In this document: positions 28,501 through 43,500 of the stretch, piece by piece | Numbering within the stretch: position 1 is the stretch's first letter | Layout: each line of letters opens with the position of its first letter | Source: Lutraria lutraria | Taxonomy: Eukaryota; Mollusca; Bivalvia; Venerida; Mactridae | Assembly: GCA_964023205.1 (NCBI GenBank) | Contig: OZ026835.1 | Coordinates: forward strand, 17,814,414 to 17,878,413 | Length of the DNA stretch: 64,000 nucleotides | Direction: 5' to 3' | Program-made: the position numbers and the translations under genes | Notes under the pieces: model-generated | What the model saw: the letters and a program-made list of their open reading frames with translations, nothing else | The model's database searches: none | Told to the model about the DNA's origin: nothing

Positions 28501-31500
28501 CAACTTTTTAACCAGAACTTTTAGATTTCATTGAATATTTTGATTCTCAAGAAAAAAATTTTCTATTTATTCCAGATAATAATTCTCTGAATTCAACAAA
28601 AGACATTTCAATAAATGTCGAAAGTTACCCTCATAGAAAAGTGATCATTTATATGAATTCTTGAAGGAACTTACACACAATTAGCAAGGAACTTATACTT
28701 CATATAATAAATTGAACATTAAGTTTATTCAGAAGCAATTTCTATATGTAGTATTTTGTACAAACCATGATGATGTCCTTAACAGTCAACCATACAAATC
28801 ATAAGATAGAATCATTTTCAGCCATTAAAGACAATCATTGTGTAAGTTCCTTACAAGAACAAAGATATTATAGCAACACAATACTCACACCAGGTGGGGG
28901 GTTATGTAGGAAAGAGTTAGTGACAGGGGAAGCCGTCGCACTCGTATACATGTGCGACGGGGTCTGAGCTGTCTTAGAGGGGGAAGTGTTTACCCCAGAT
29001 GTGTTCGGGGCTGATTTCTTGTCTCCTTTCACTGGGGCTGGAGGTGGTGGGGCTACGCTCTGCAACAACAACAACAACATATTGCAAAATGTGTTAAAAA
29101 GCCTGAGACAACATCAAATACAAAGCATTAAGTTCTATTACTCTGGCCTGACAAACAATTAACACCATCAGTAAGTTAAATACAACCAGAAAGTTTAAAT
29201 GTTAACATTCAGTTCACTCCATGTTATGTTTTAATACATAAACAACATACATAAATGAGTCAGTGGATCAAGTATAAGTGACACACAGAAATATCTGTAC
29301 TAAAATAACAAAAACAAATATGGCAGCTCTGGCAACATACAACAGATATCAGGTATTCTGGGTGTGTAATCTAGTGAATTCATGAAATAAATGTCTTTGA
29401 AAATACACTTATTTAGAAAATTAGAAACCAGCTTTCATGTTTTACTTCAGTCAATAGTAAATTACAAAATTTGAAGTAACAAGTCTTTTTAAACATTGTG
29501 ATGTAACAATACTAAATTATTAAATCATGGGTTTTCTGTTAAATTCATCCACAGAGGAAATTGTAGATGATGATTAAGTCTACACATGATATGGCTAGCA
29601 CAAAATGATCAACTACAGAAGGGAATATATGAACAGACAAATGATACTATACTACATAAAATATATAATGAGTCCAAAAACATCAAAGTTGTGTACCATG
29701 TAACAGTGAATAAAAAAGAAACCAGGTCTAATATCAACAACTATTAAACTAAAACATAACAACAATAAGAAAAAGAAACTTGTAAAATAAATGACACTAA
29801 GATAATTCTTTATAAAATGACCATAAAGAATATAAACTTTTTAAAACAATTCTTTGTAAAACAACCATAAAGAGTATAAAACTTTTTAAAACAATTCTTT
29901 GTAAAACAACCATAAAGAATATAAACTTTGTAAGATAATTGTAAAACAACCATAAAGAATATAAACTTTGTAAGATAATTCTTTATAAAACAACCATAAA
30001 GAGTATAAAACTTTGTAAGATAATTCTTTATAAAACAACCATAAAGAGTATAAAACTTTGTAAGATAATTCTTTATAAAACAACCATAAAGAGTATAAAA
30101 CTTTGTAAGATAATTCTTTATAAAACAACCATAAAGAGTCTAAAACTTTGTAAGATAATTCTTTGTAAAACAACCATAAAGAGTATAAAACTTTGCTCTT
30201 AACATCCCTAAACGATTATCTATATAGACGAATGACAGTAAAATATAATTAAATATTTAACATGTCCACCGACATATATCATTGTAAATGAGATGCATAT
30301 ACCGACAGTTGTCTGATATCTACAATTCTACTTCATTCTATGTTATCCTTAGACATATGATCTCATTATTATAAGAAAGGTCACACACTGATTGGAGCAT
30401 TAACTAACACATTTACTATGATGATCAAAGCATAAAACATGGATAGAAGATAGCCTACTTATCACATTTAAGACATTACCCAACTTTTATCCTGTAAAAA
30501 ATAATAAGAAATAAAATCACTAACAAGAAGCAGTGCAATACTACAGGATATATGAAGACAGAAATGGTTGCTATGACAACAAGGTGAGGCATTCCTGGTT
30601 ATATCAAGTGTATTAAGCTGAAGCATTGTGGACCATACGACACTAAAATACACATATACAGTAGTGTAGATCTAAGTTCACACTGTAAATACATCCAATA
30701 TCATTAGCAGTCAGTATTTCACAGTGTATTTAACACAAGACATAATCAATCATAAAAAGCTATTAATTCGAAATCATAATCTGTCATTTGAGACAAAATA
30801 TAATCACCAGTCTATACATGATTCATTTTCATTGACTTGTCTCGAAATAAACCAGCCAGATGCATTTAATTTCAGATTAGTTAATTTACACAAACTTGCA
30901 TTGTATTAAATAGATGTTTGAGAATATTGCTACCAGACTATGTCCATGCTTGTTCTAGACAAAATATTTTACAAAATTTATCTGATATACAATATAGTTA
31001 TATACACAGTAAGGTACAGCTGCCCTAGTTTGTTATATCTCACACCTTACACACTTTTAATAAACTGATACTGATCGAGTAGTCAATACATTTTGCCAGA
31101 TTTTAGAACATGTGTGGTCATACTGGTGTAACTGAGTATTCTGTGGTATATCTCAAATCTTATGATACCATATTGATAAAGGAGTTTTGGGCAGTATTTA
31201 GAAATATTGATATGTAAGGTGTAAGAAAAAAACTTACATTAATATAAAACTACATGTTTGTAAAAGTCATATATAAGTCCAAACCAGCTATAAAACAAAT
31301 ATATAAACAATTCTTTTCATGTTTGTTTACTTGGATAAAAAAAAGTTTTTATTGCAATGTTGTACATTTCACAGATTTACCTGCAGTATTGTCTCAGAAG
31401 AAACATGTAGTTTTATATAGATTGGTTTAACATGGTTCAATAGTGATGAGCATATATTCAAGTCATATAAAAGATGACTTCTGCACTCAATCATGCCCTT

Positions 31501-34500
31501 GAACAATGTATACTGTTATGAAAATTAATTTCTGCAAACTAGTACTGTATTAACACTTCCCATATTTTGTGCATACTGAGAGGTTTTGCTCATAGCTATA
31601 AATCCATGTATCTACATAAGCATATACTATATACATGATTGATTGATTGATACTGATTGAAACTGATTGACTGGAGTACATACAAGAACAGTAAACAAAC
31701 AAACACACAAACCTGATACTTAAACTCCAGTTTCTTCAATAATTAACAGACATCATTTAATTATGTTAAATGAAGAGGCACAGTAGCAATGTTATTATAT
31801 AAGATTCAGTATCTCAGAATAGTGGAGTTGGTAGAAATTCTAATTGTTACAATGTATATCTGAGAGCTTAATCAAACTTGAACTATTCTTTCAATTAGGA
31901 CAAGGAATTCATATATTCAACATTAGGAAAATGGGTTTAACATGAATAGGTTAACACTTCACATTATGTATTTGCATAATTTGCATATAAACATCAGGAT
32001 TGTCTTTTGAACATAAGGATATGAATGATAGTGTAAAGGAACAATAATAGTGTAATAAATGTTCTTGTGTTAGATTGCTGTATACTTGTCTAGTTGATTA
32101 TTTCTACTCTTAAGTCATATAACAACCAAATTTTAACATTAACTACATGATAATGTTTACATAGCAGCGATGTGCAAAATACATTCAATTCATGCATTGC
32201 TCTCCCACAATTCAATTAAGCAAAGGGTTTTAATTAAGCACAAAGGTGTTCAATTATTGGTTGTTGTTGAAATTAGTCCAATCAAATAACAATACAGATA
32301 TCTTACCTTCAGGTCGGAATGCTTCACAGAACATGGATATGTATTTGGTTTGTGATAAATATACAATGTCCTGAAAATATTATAAGTACAAAATATAAAA
32401 CACATTGAATTAATGTTCATGTGACATTGTCAAAAAGTTAAAAGACATAAGTCATGTAAAATACAGATTAAGACTTCTAACATACCCTGACACATATTTC
32501 CAACAATCTCAAGCACTGACAACATTTAGAAAGCAACACAATTCGCACAAGTAAAGTATTATGTAAATCAGAACGTCTGAAAGAAGAACCATCCAAACAA
32601 AAGTAATCAAAAGATTGTGATCAAAATTGCAAAGATCTATCAAGATTCATGGCTTAAATTCAAAATCACACAATACTCACTTGAAACATCTACAAAATTC
32701 TTCAAAGTCCATCCATTTCTTCTTAGCATTAAGAATATCTTCCTCAACATCGGGTTCCTTCTCAGCAACAACATCTCCATCTTGAACAGATCCTTCACCT
32801 TCACCATTCTCTGGAGGTACAGCTAGTCCACCAGCTTGATCTCCACCACCAGGACTCTCCAGTGTAGGTAGTGGGGGTACCACAGCTTTTACTTCTGCAA
32901 TAGTAACATACACTTGTATAATACTTTGTTAGTGTTCAGTTATACCCTTGTTGGTTAAAGCACTTAACTCATGAATAGTTGTAAGTTCATCTACCAAGTA
33001 TTCCATGCTGATCAACCATTAACTCCTCAGGAACCAACAAACAACTTCCACACATGAACACAGATAAATAGGAGTGAAAGATATACATGACTTGATGATA
33101 TTTTTAACGGATATTGATCTTAATTCTGACAATAAATATCATTGAATTACAGAAAAAACTTTCTTGCGGATCTATCAATTGATATTTACAGATAACACTA
33201 GAACAATGTGGGGTAGCTAAATGTCAGAAAAGACTACTGTAAATCAGGAAACAAACCATTGCAGCATACAAAACAATTTGTTTGTAGCAACTAATTTTCG
33301 CAGTTTTATGACCAGAGATTGATTCACTTTTTTGGAAACAACCAAAATTGTGCAAAAGAATTTACAGTAGATAATGGATAAGAAAAACGTTATTACCTTG
33401 AGTTTTATCAGCAGACTTTGCTACTTTCTCATCTTCACGTTTACCTTCTCTAGATGGAGGTTTAGTTACAGATTTAGGTCTTTCCTTCTCTTTACCAGAA
33501 TTACTCTTAGAACTTCCTTTACGTTCATTACGTGGTGAAGACTGTAAATAACATTATATGGTATGTATGTAGTGCATGAAGGTTCATCAAATACAGAAGA
33601 GGATGATCATATCAAGCTGTTTGCAAGCTAATTGTTGGAAAAAGACATTAATATATTTGTGATTTTCAGCTTTCAATGTAAAGACCAATCAATAAAAATG
33701 TTCAAGGAAGTATTAATTATTTTAGTCCCATAGTACATTAATGAGCTTGTGTCTGCAAAATGTGATAACCATTTACCGGTATCTAAGTTTAACCTTGTGA
33801 CATAATACATTGTATGAAATTGAAATTTAGCAAGAAAGTAACTCAACCTTTATCTTAATAGTCTTGTACAACAGATTCTTAAATAATTGCTCATATAGAC
33901 AATCTTATAATTGAATTATCAGTATTTTGTTCTTATATATCTTTTGCCAATAAATGAAGTAACAATTTGATGAAAACTATGATCAACATGGAAGCATAGC
34001 ATTTCAATATAAACTACAGTATGAAGACAGGAAGATCAGTGAAACAATACATGGAGACTACCTCTGATTCCTTCTTGCTGGCAGATTTTCTGCCTCCTTT
34101 ACCCTTGCTTGGTGTGTGTGGTTTCTCCTCAACAACTTCTACAGGGGGCTGGACAACAATAATATAAGGACAACAATTATAAACACACCAAATACAACAC
34201 AACAAATCACACACAATGAGTCACACACAATGAATGGTTATAGAACAAGATCTAGCCAATCAAATAATGCTGTAGTTGATAGAAGCTAAAAAAGTATCAA
34301 TCAGTAATAAGTAACTAGCCACAAGTACTAGTGTTATATAAATCAACATAAGACACAATAAGCATTATATCTATCAAGTCCAACAAGTTATTCTTGCCAT
34401 CCAACATGTCAAGCAAGATCACTGAATCTGGTGAACAATTCAGAAACTTTGACCGAATCAGAAAATTCTCTGTTTCAGTTTGATAAAGGATGGCTTTCTT

Positions 34501-37500
34501 TAACCTACACTGAACAATGAAGGATACCACATTGACAATTTTTTTTTTTCAAATTCCTTATTTGTTGCAATTATCAAAGTGTGTGAATCCCACATGTGTT
34601 TTATGATTTATTTCGATCACCTTACCTCAGTGATAGAATGTAAACATTCAACAGATTATAATTAGAAAGCACTAAATATCAATTCTTAAAACTATTAACA
34701 AATACACAAACAAGTCAACATACAGTCAAATGTGTCTGTAAAGATAATTCTGTTGAAGACTATCTGATAAATCATCAAGATGAAACCATGTAAACATGGA
34801 CAGTGATTGTAATGACAAATACATATTTGACTGTACAAACAGATAAAACTAAAATAACTAGTTCTATGTTATTTTGTTCTGTTTAAAAACAAGAATATGA
34901 AACACCAATAACATACCATTAGAACAGGTTATATAGAGTATGTAACATCACTAATGTACATGCACAAAGAACAACTATTTCCAGTGATAAAACATACAGT
35001 GCAACCTCTCCAAAGCAATACCCTTTTGGAGAAGCAAAATTATGAAGTTCTTCAGAGGTTGTTGCTCTATAGAGGTTACATTAATAGTTAAATCATGCAG
35101 AGAGAAAGTCATGCTGTTGCTGAAGGGAGGTTGTTGCTCAAGCGAGGGCCTCTCTGGAGAAGTTGTACTGTACATTCCCATATCTCATACAAAAATAGTC
35201 AGACATATATGAATTCACAGAATGTTGTTCTATGTACATGTACACTACATATATAACATACAATATTGTACATACATACACTTTGACTTATCTCTCTAAA
35301 CAAAAGAGCCATGCACAAATACCACAACAAACAAACTTACCAAATCTTCAACAGGCTCTTCTTTTGGTTGTTCGGGTACGGGTTCTGGTTCAGGTGCATT
35401 CTCATCTGTTTCTTCTATAGAAGTAACATGACCGGTACCCGGTCGTGATCTGGTACCACCACGTTCTAGTGCAGATTTAGGTCTATGTCTAATAAATAAT
35501 AAAATTTAATATTGACAGCAATTTCAGATAATAAAACAATTCATACAAATTTGTGCCTACCAACAAAAACCTTTTTAATCCATAAATAAAATAAAAGAAA
35601 TTTGGAATAAATAAGGTTTAAAAAATAACAAATATTGTTTTATTTGCTATGTAGTGTAATACACTTCTGTGATCAATGCTAATTAATTCAACAGATTCAT
35701 AAGTTTTCGTGTTAACACATGAAACTTATTTATTACACAAAATTTAACATAGTATATATAGATATAAGTAAGTAAATAACAGAACAACAATACTTACGTA
35801 TCTGTAGGTATGGGTACAGGACTAACTTTGTAGTTAACAAACGGGGATGTAACCTCTAAACATTGAATGGGCTTCGGTGGTTCTGGCTCAGCTGTAAACG
35901 ATGGTAACAAATTTTAAATGTAAAAAAATACTTTGTTGATTAATTTTATTTTGCCAATTTTGCTTTTTAAAGTTAACCAATTTGAAGACTGACATTTGCT
36001 TCTTTCAGTCTGTGAATACCAGAGATGTCAACCAGTGAATTTCAAACAAAAATACTTTTAATTTAAACCATTCCAACATACAAGATGTCAACTAAATATT
36101 TTATGCTCAATATAATATTATAAGAAGATTGTACAATAATAATGACACAATAACAAACACATTACACGAAATAAACCACTTACCAACAGGTTCATCATGG
36201 GGTGTGGTCTTCTTCTTTCTTGGTCGTATCTGCTTCCATGCAGGTATTTTCTCAGGAGGAGGCGGAGGTTCAAGGGGGCATGATCTTGTTTGTGTTACCA
36301 GCACGGGGTGTGGATAAAGATGTGATAGACCATTCTGACGTAATCTTTCACTAGCATCAGCCTAAGACACACAAAATATAAATCATACAAAAAAATATGA
36401 TGCTGATTCTAAGATTTGTTCACTTCTACTGTAAATCTGACCATTGAACATAAAAAGGTGCTGTTCAAATGGACATTTCTCTGCAACATTTTCATGTAAC
36501 ATCTAACTGTACGAACAGTCACTATTCAGGTACATAGTTTATACAGTCAAACCTGTGTTAGTGGCCACCTCTGAATAACAACCACCCTGCAAATAAAGGC
36601 CATTTTAAAAAAAAACTGTCTTTGATTATTTAGAACGAGAGTGACTTCCAAATAAAGGTCACTTGTCAATAGAAGCCACACTGTGTATTTCTTAAGAGAG
36701 ACCTTTGTTTACAGGTTTGAGTGTACTTCATTTAAAGTGGTCAGAAAAACAATAGATAATAACTGCTGAAAGAAAATCTTACATTTTCTCCGAGTACAGA
36801 TATTTTCACAGGATGTTTTGGTGTACTTTTGTAAGAAGCAAATATCACAACTTCAGGATTATCTGGTATGGGTGTCTCATCTAAAGTTTTCTCTTCTGAA
36901 ATCATAAAAATATCAATATTTAAAGATACAAGACAAGTTCTATGTATCAAAAATCTTCCACAAAATCATAATCTTGCAGACTTCATGGATCTGAAACCAA
37001 GTGAGCTTTTATACACTGATCACTCTGTGTGTCTATATTTGTAGAGATGTACTTATTATCTTGTCAAACTGTTAAATAATTGATTTTGTTAATTTGTTAA
37101 AAAACTGAGTATATACAAGGTTTTATATGACAGGAATAGTTTAATAAGTGAAAAAATAACATGTATACATGTTTAAATATCAAACCATTATATAAACAAT
37201 ACAATGTTATGTTTACATACAAAAATGTACATTACTACAGCTGAACAAACATAAAATTATATCTTAATCAAAACACTGTTTGTTTGCCAGTCTGTGTATT
37301 GGTGACCTAACAGTGTAGATTTACCCCAGTCAGTCAGAATCACTATCATTACTCAATAGTTCATCAATAATATGCCTGGGTATACAGAGGCAAACAAGCA
37401 ATATTCAAATTTAGCTTTTTTATTAGTTTTATATCCTTATGCAAAAAAACCTGCCTATTTAACTTAACCAGCTAGGTTATAAATTGTCCATGTGAAACTA

Positions 37501-40500
37501 TGGGTTTTATCACTTTAACACTGATACCAGGCTAACAACATCATTCACTCTAGGGTGATGACAAACAAGTGAACACTAGTAACAATGTTGTACAGATACA
37601 ATCCAGCCTTAGTGACCAGTTTGTTCATTCAAAGAGAACAATGATTTCTTCAAAGATCTACCAATACCATTCCTTGTTCCGACTTGATGCAGAATTAATA
37701 AAATATAATAATAATGGTAAAAACATTTAACTCAAGCTAAGACAGGAGACACAATATTCTCATACAAGAGCTTTGAAAGCATTGACTTTTTTCATGAAAC
37801 CATCAAATTATGAATTACATTTATATTTCGAAACAAAACAAAAAAAACAACCCCTAAATGATCTATTAAATTAAACATCAAAATGTGCAAACATTTATAA
37901 CTATTTCCAAATCTCAAACATTTATTTATTAGAACATAAACAGGTCAACATGTAACTATCAGTTATTTGGTTCGAAAGAATGAATACATCTCCAAAGGTG
38001 TTTTATCCACAAGACATTCACTGCTCCTAAGAAGTGCAAACAATTCCATAGCAACATCACCACCATATCATCAACATAGCAACATGAAGCACTTTCATAA
38101 CAACATACAACAGAAACAATGATATTCTAACTTAATAAATACAACAATAATAACAATTCATTCTTATGACATTGTCAATGTGACTGCAATATTCAATATG
38201 CCATTCTTGAACTCTGAGACAACATTAGAAGTGTGAAACATAACAACAATTGGTGCCACTGATGCAAAATCATTCCTACAATACAAACTTGATGAAAACT
38301 ATGACAGACTATAGGCAGCAACAACACCATGCCAACAACACTGTGCCAACATCACCAACAACAGTATGCCAACAACACTATGCTAACAATACCATGCCAA
38401 TAATACCATGCCGAGTTTTACCATTAATTTCATCTAATTCTTCTAGTTCATTTAATGGTACGTGTGATCTACTTCCCATTCGACTCATACGTCTCCCTAA
38501 AACATGAGGGACAGGACTGAATGACCACTGGTAAACAATAATGTGTACATGAAAGGATATATAACAGACAGCAGGAATAAATGCACTGTGACTTCTACAC
38601 AGAGCGTTTGAACAAGATTTCAGACAATCTTGTAGACATAAACCAATAAACAAATCTAATAGAACTTTTTAAAAGATCAATACTGGTAAAAATTGAAAAT
38701 GAAAACTTGTGATAATCTTCATGCATATCAATAACACAAGAAATATACCATCAATTTATTGATACAAAGTTGAAACCTTGAGAAACACCAGAATATAAAT
38801 ATCAACATTAAACTGATGATGTGTAATATCATACAAGATTGTAACAAGAAGTGAGACATAAAACTAAACTGTGTTCAATAACTGATTACTGTACAATAAA
38901 ACTCAGTATAAAGTTGAGATTGCTCTCACTGTAGTGTCAGAGGAATACAATCACAAATTGAGTGCTCAAATCAATAGGACCACATGTGATTACATTCAAA
39001 CATACCATGACCCATACGACTGGGCCCCATACGACTGGGTCCCATGCGACTAGGACCCATCCTGCTTGAACTCCTTTTCCCTTTCAAACCTTATTAATGA
39101 AATAAAGAAAAATCCAAAGTTTACAGAAGCAGACACTTGCTCATTTTCTAACCTATGTGTATATTTGTATATTGTATGTGACTGTGACTAAGAAGAGCAA
39201 TCCATACAGACTAACACTGAGGGAAGTTTTATATTATTAAAACATCTTAATTTCATCATTGCAACACAAACTGTTCACTATCAATTGTATACATGGAATA
39301 GTGCATGATAGATCATTTGATATTTGTACAATGCCAATACTGGGTCTTATCTTAAGCTGAAAATTGAACAATAACCTTGCTGTTTTCTGAGACGGAGAAT
39401 TTATTTACTTACTGACTGAAATCAACAAACAGATACAAAACACAGCCCTAATCTTAAGGTACAGCTACTAAAACCAAATTATCTGTGAAATCAATATAGA
39501 AATATAAACAAGAGAATCTACAAACCATAAATGAAACCGAACAGAAATAAAAAGTAGATACAGATAATTCTATATAGACACTGGACTTAAGATTTCTCAT
39601 CTTTTATCAAGAGTCACTTTTATAAGACAATGAGAGCAATCTACATAAAGAAAGGAAATAATGCTTGGTTACAAGTCATGGTAGAATGTGGTGTAGTTAA
39701 GATATATAAATAATACATCACCATAGCAACACACACAGTACAGCCAAATTACCCAAGATGCTAGTTAGTAATTAATTGACAATATTGAAAACTGATATAT
39801 TCTCCTATAGAAACAGTACTGACTACTCCCAAGTTTATTTCAATGTGTATGCATTCTTTTATCTAAAATACCAATTAAATTAAAATAACAACTCAAAGTT
39901 CAAGAAACAATACATTGGTTTGGACAGCAAAGTTTGTACCCTAAATATGAGTAAGATAATATTATTGTAGCAACTCTAAGGAACTTCTATACATATAAAT
40001 ATCATATATATGATACAAGAATGTATGAATTGATATAAAATTACTCAGCTTGCATAAATTTATGAATATAACATATAATGTTCATTATAACAAAGGCAAA
40101 ACATGTCTTCATCCTAAGCACATCATTGTGTACAAGACAGCATGCATATAATATAAGATATATATTTACAATTGTTACATCAAATATGCTTCAATATAAA
40201 ATAAAACATCTGAAAATATCAGATATGTATAGGTATGATATATTATATATAAAATTTACAAAATTCACTCAAAATACATTCACACTCATATAAGAGAATT
40301 ACATCAATAAATATACATATGTGCAGGCTTGTAATATAGAATACAAACAAACCAATGAGAGTATTTAGACTTAATTCCAACCAAACATAACAGTATAGAA
40401 ACACAATAGGCTGACTACTCAGAAAACACCAGAGATTACGCAGTACTTAGATTGTAACAACCATAAACAAGAATTCAATCATTGTAAAAATGTATATATA

Positions 40501-43500
40501 CAAGCTATAGATGGAAGTCATCATATGACTGATCGAACATGATGCAAGATAAAATTATAATAAAACAAAGCAAGCATTACTTGAAAATAAACCATATTAT
40601 GGATTATTCCTTAATCATAGACAATGACTTCCTTTTCCAAAAAAAGGTCCTTAATCACCATAAAATAATTAAAATTTATTTCTAATGGTTTTATACAAAT
40701 ATACCTTAAAAGGTTAAACAGAAACGTATTTAAGCTCACCGCCACAAAAATGAAACTTCTATATAAAATCCTATGACAGTGAAAAGTCTATAGATAAAAG
40801 AGTAATATACAAGGTGAAGTATAAATCATGTATATTTGATAGCAGCGTAACACTCATCTAATATTTACATACCAAATGTATCATTTGATGCATATGTACG
40901 ATTGCTTAATCGACTACTTGCCATACGCTTCAAATCTCCTGCAATAATATTTTATTTATACAAATATTACCTTAACTGAGTGTAAAATACAAATTTTGTA
41001 CCTTGACAACAATGCATCTCCAGAAACTCTCGACAACTAAATTCACATAATCACAATAAAAATAAGCTCTTGGGAAGGTTGGTTTATATATACATATAAA
41101 TATGGGCAAATGAACATATAAGGATACTGGGGGACTTAATATTCATAGATTAACACAATCAGCAAAGTACACATCTGAGATATGAGATAAAAAAAGCAAA
41201 ATCATTTTTCTTTGAAATAAATTCTTATAGTTGAAGAAAGCTCTGTACAAAATGATCTTAAATCTTAATTTTACATCTTTTCTTCATAACAGAAACTGAC
41301 TCAGGATGGTTAAATTGAAATGTTATTTAGAAATAATTAAGTGTAAACATTAATAAAAGGGTGATAAAAAAACCCAGTGACGTTTTCAGAACGAAGTGAT
41401 TCCTCTGTGATTTGTGACCAAAAATAAACTCCATTGTAATATCTACAGTTCAATTCTAACCCTTGTATGTTAATTACTCCCAAATTCTGAACACACCCCA
41501 GCCCCACACCATCTGTTTTGTGTTCTAGGAAATTATCAGATTTTAAAAAAAAAACTAACCAAATTTGTAACTTGTTGAAATATACTGAGTCCAAGAATTT
41601 CATAAATCATCTGTTAAAGTAAATATCAACAAAAACATTTGGCCAGCAAGATATTCAACTTGATCAGAGATAAATTTATTTATATCAATATAATTTTAGT
41701 AAATCAATAATGGGAATGTTTTTCTGTAAATATCCATGCTTTGATAAAAGTGGCTCTGAAAAATGGAACCAATTAAGCAGGTGCATGCATAAAACTAAGC
41801 AGAAATGATGTCACTATACACTGGATCCTTACCACCATCTACATCTAGTCGACTGGTCATTGTTTTACGACTAGAGCCTATACGACTCTGTCCTCGTTTA
41901 TCTAAGTCTGCAAGAACACCCAGTATATATAAAAATGTTGCTATGACAACAATGAAATGAATAGTGACTATAACAGTTTAATTATTTTATTTTGTCTTAA
42001 AATTAGACTGAAGGAGGAATATATAACATTATAAATTTAAGCTGCAACAAAAATAATGAAAAAAATGTCGACAATCTACAAGACACAGGGACTGGCAGAT
42101 GAAGCTTACACTATAAAGCATATGGTTATTAAAAAATTAAAAGCATACATGACTAACATAAGATAAGTTGCACTTATGTTGGAGCTAGAAGCACATTTAC
42201 CTATATAAGAAATTATACAAAGAAATGATGAGAGTAAACATTGTCTGAACCAAAACAAGTCTGTCTTATATTCCAATCACTGAAATAAGTCTTTATACAG
42301 CATGTACAATATTACAGCTGTGTCTATGGATGTCAGATACAATTAAACTATTTATACAAAAGGGAGACAACTTACTTTCTCCTTTCTTGTCTTTGTCTTT
42401 ATCTCCCTTCTTATCCTTGCCATCTTTTCCACCTTTCTCTACAAATATAACAACAGAAATATATACAATAAGACATTTCTGAATACATAAAGAACAATTT
42501 CTCTCAGATAAATTTAGAGATTAGGTGAATGAATGTAATGCATGAATCTACGATTAAAAAAAAATATTCACATTACATAGATGTACAGCATGTTTACATG
42601 TAATATAAGCTAAATCTTTACATCATAACTGTCATCATGTCAGTTGAAATATATGAACCATAACTCTCACCATGTTACTTTAAACCAAATACTGTAACGC
42701 ACATCATGTAAGTTTAAACAATGAACCATAACTGTCATCATGTTAGTTTAAACTATGTTCCATAACTCTCATAATGTGAGTTTAAACTATGAACCATAAC
42801 TCTCATCATATTAGTTTAAACTGTGCACCATAACTCTCAAGTTTCATGTTACCTTTCTCTTTAGCATCTTTGGCTCCTTTTTCCTTGCCCCCATCTTTAC
42901 CAGCTGGTTTACCATCTGGTTTGTCAACCTTACCATCTTTACTTGCAGAATCTTTCTCAGATTTCTCTTCTTTGTTACTTTCCTAAACAACAAACCAAAG
43001 ATTGCGAACAATAAGCAAAAGAGGGCTAAGTGGCCCTGGGATGAGTTATGGCAATATGATTTATAAATTTGATTTAAAACTGAGCGGCAGTAAGTAAAAC
43101 ATATTGGAAAATTAAACCTCAGGGATATTATTTTAGATATTTTGTCGGAGGGCCTCTACATATTGCTACAAGTAAACTATCTAAGCTTTCGACATAGTGG
43201 TGTAAGAGTAATTTGATCTCAATTTTGTTATAAGAAGATTTACCCCTACAGCTTGTTCCTCCTTCTTAGCTTTTTCTTCCTCCAGTAAAGCCTTCTGCCA
43301 TTCTTGTAGAGGAAGTTTAAATTCTGGTAAAACACCTTTCAGTAACTCCCACACTTCACTGATATGTCCGTATCTGAAATAACATGTCAAACATCTAATT
43401 ACAGAGTACAGACTTTTTCATAATCTTCATATTTACTGTAAATGTTTTACATCAATAAAAGAAACATTATAATGTGGATCACAAATACTTTTACCTTTAT

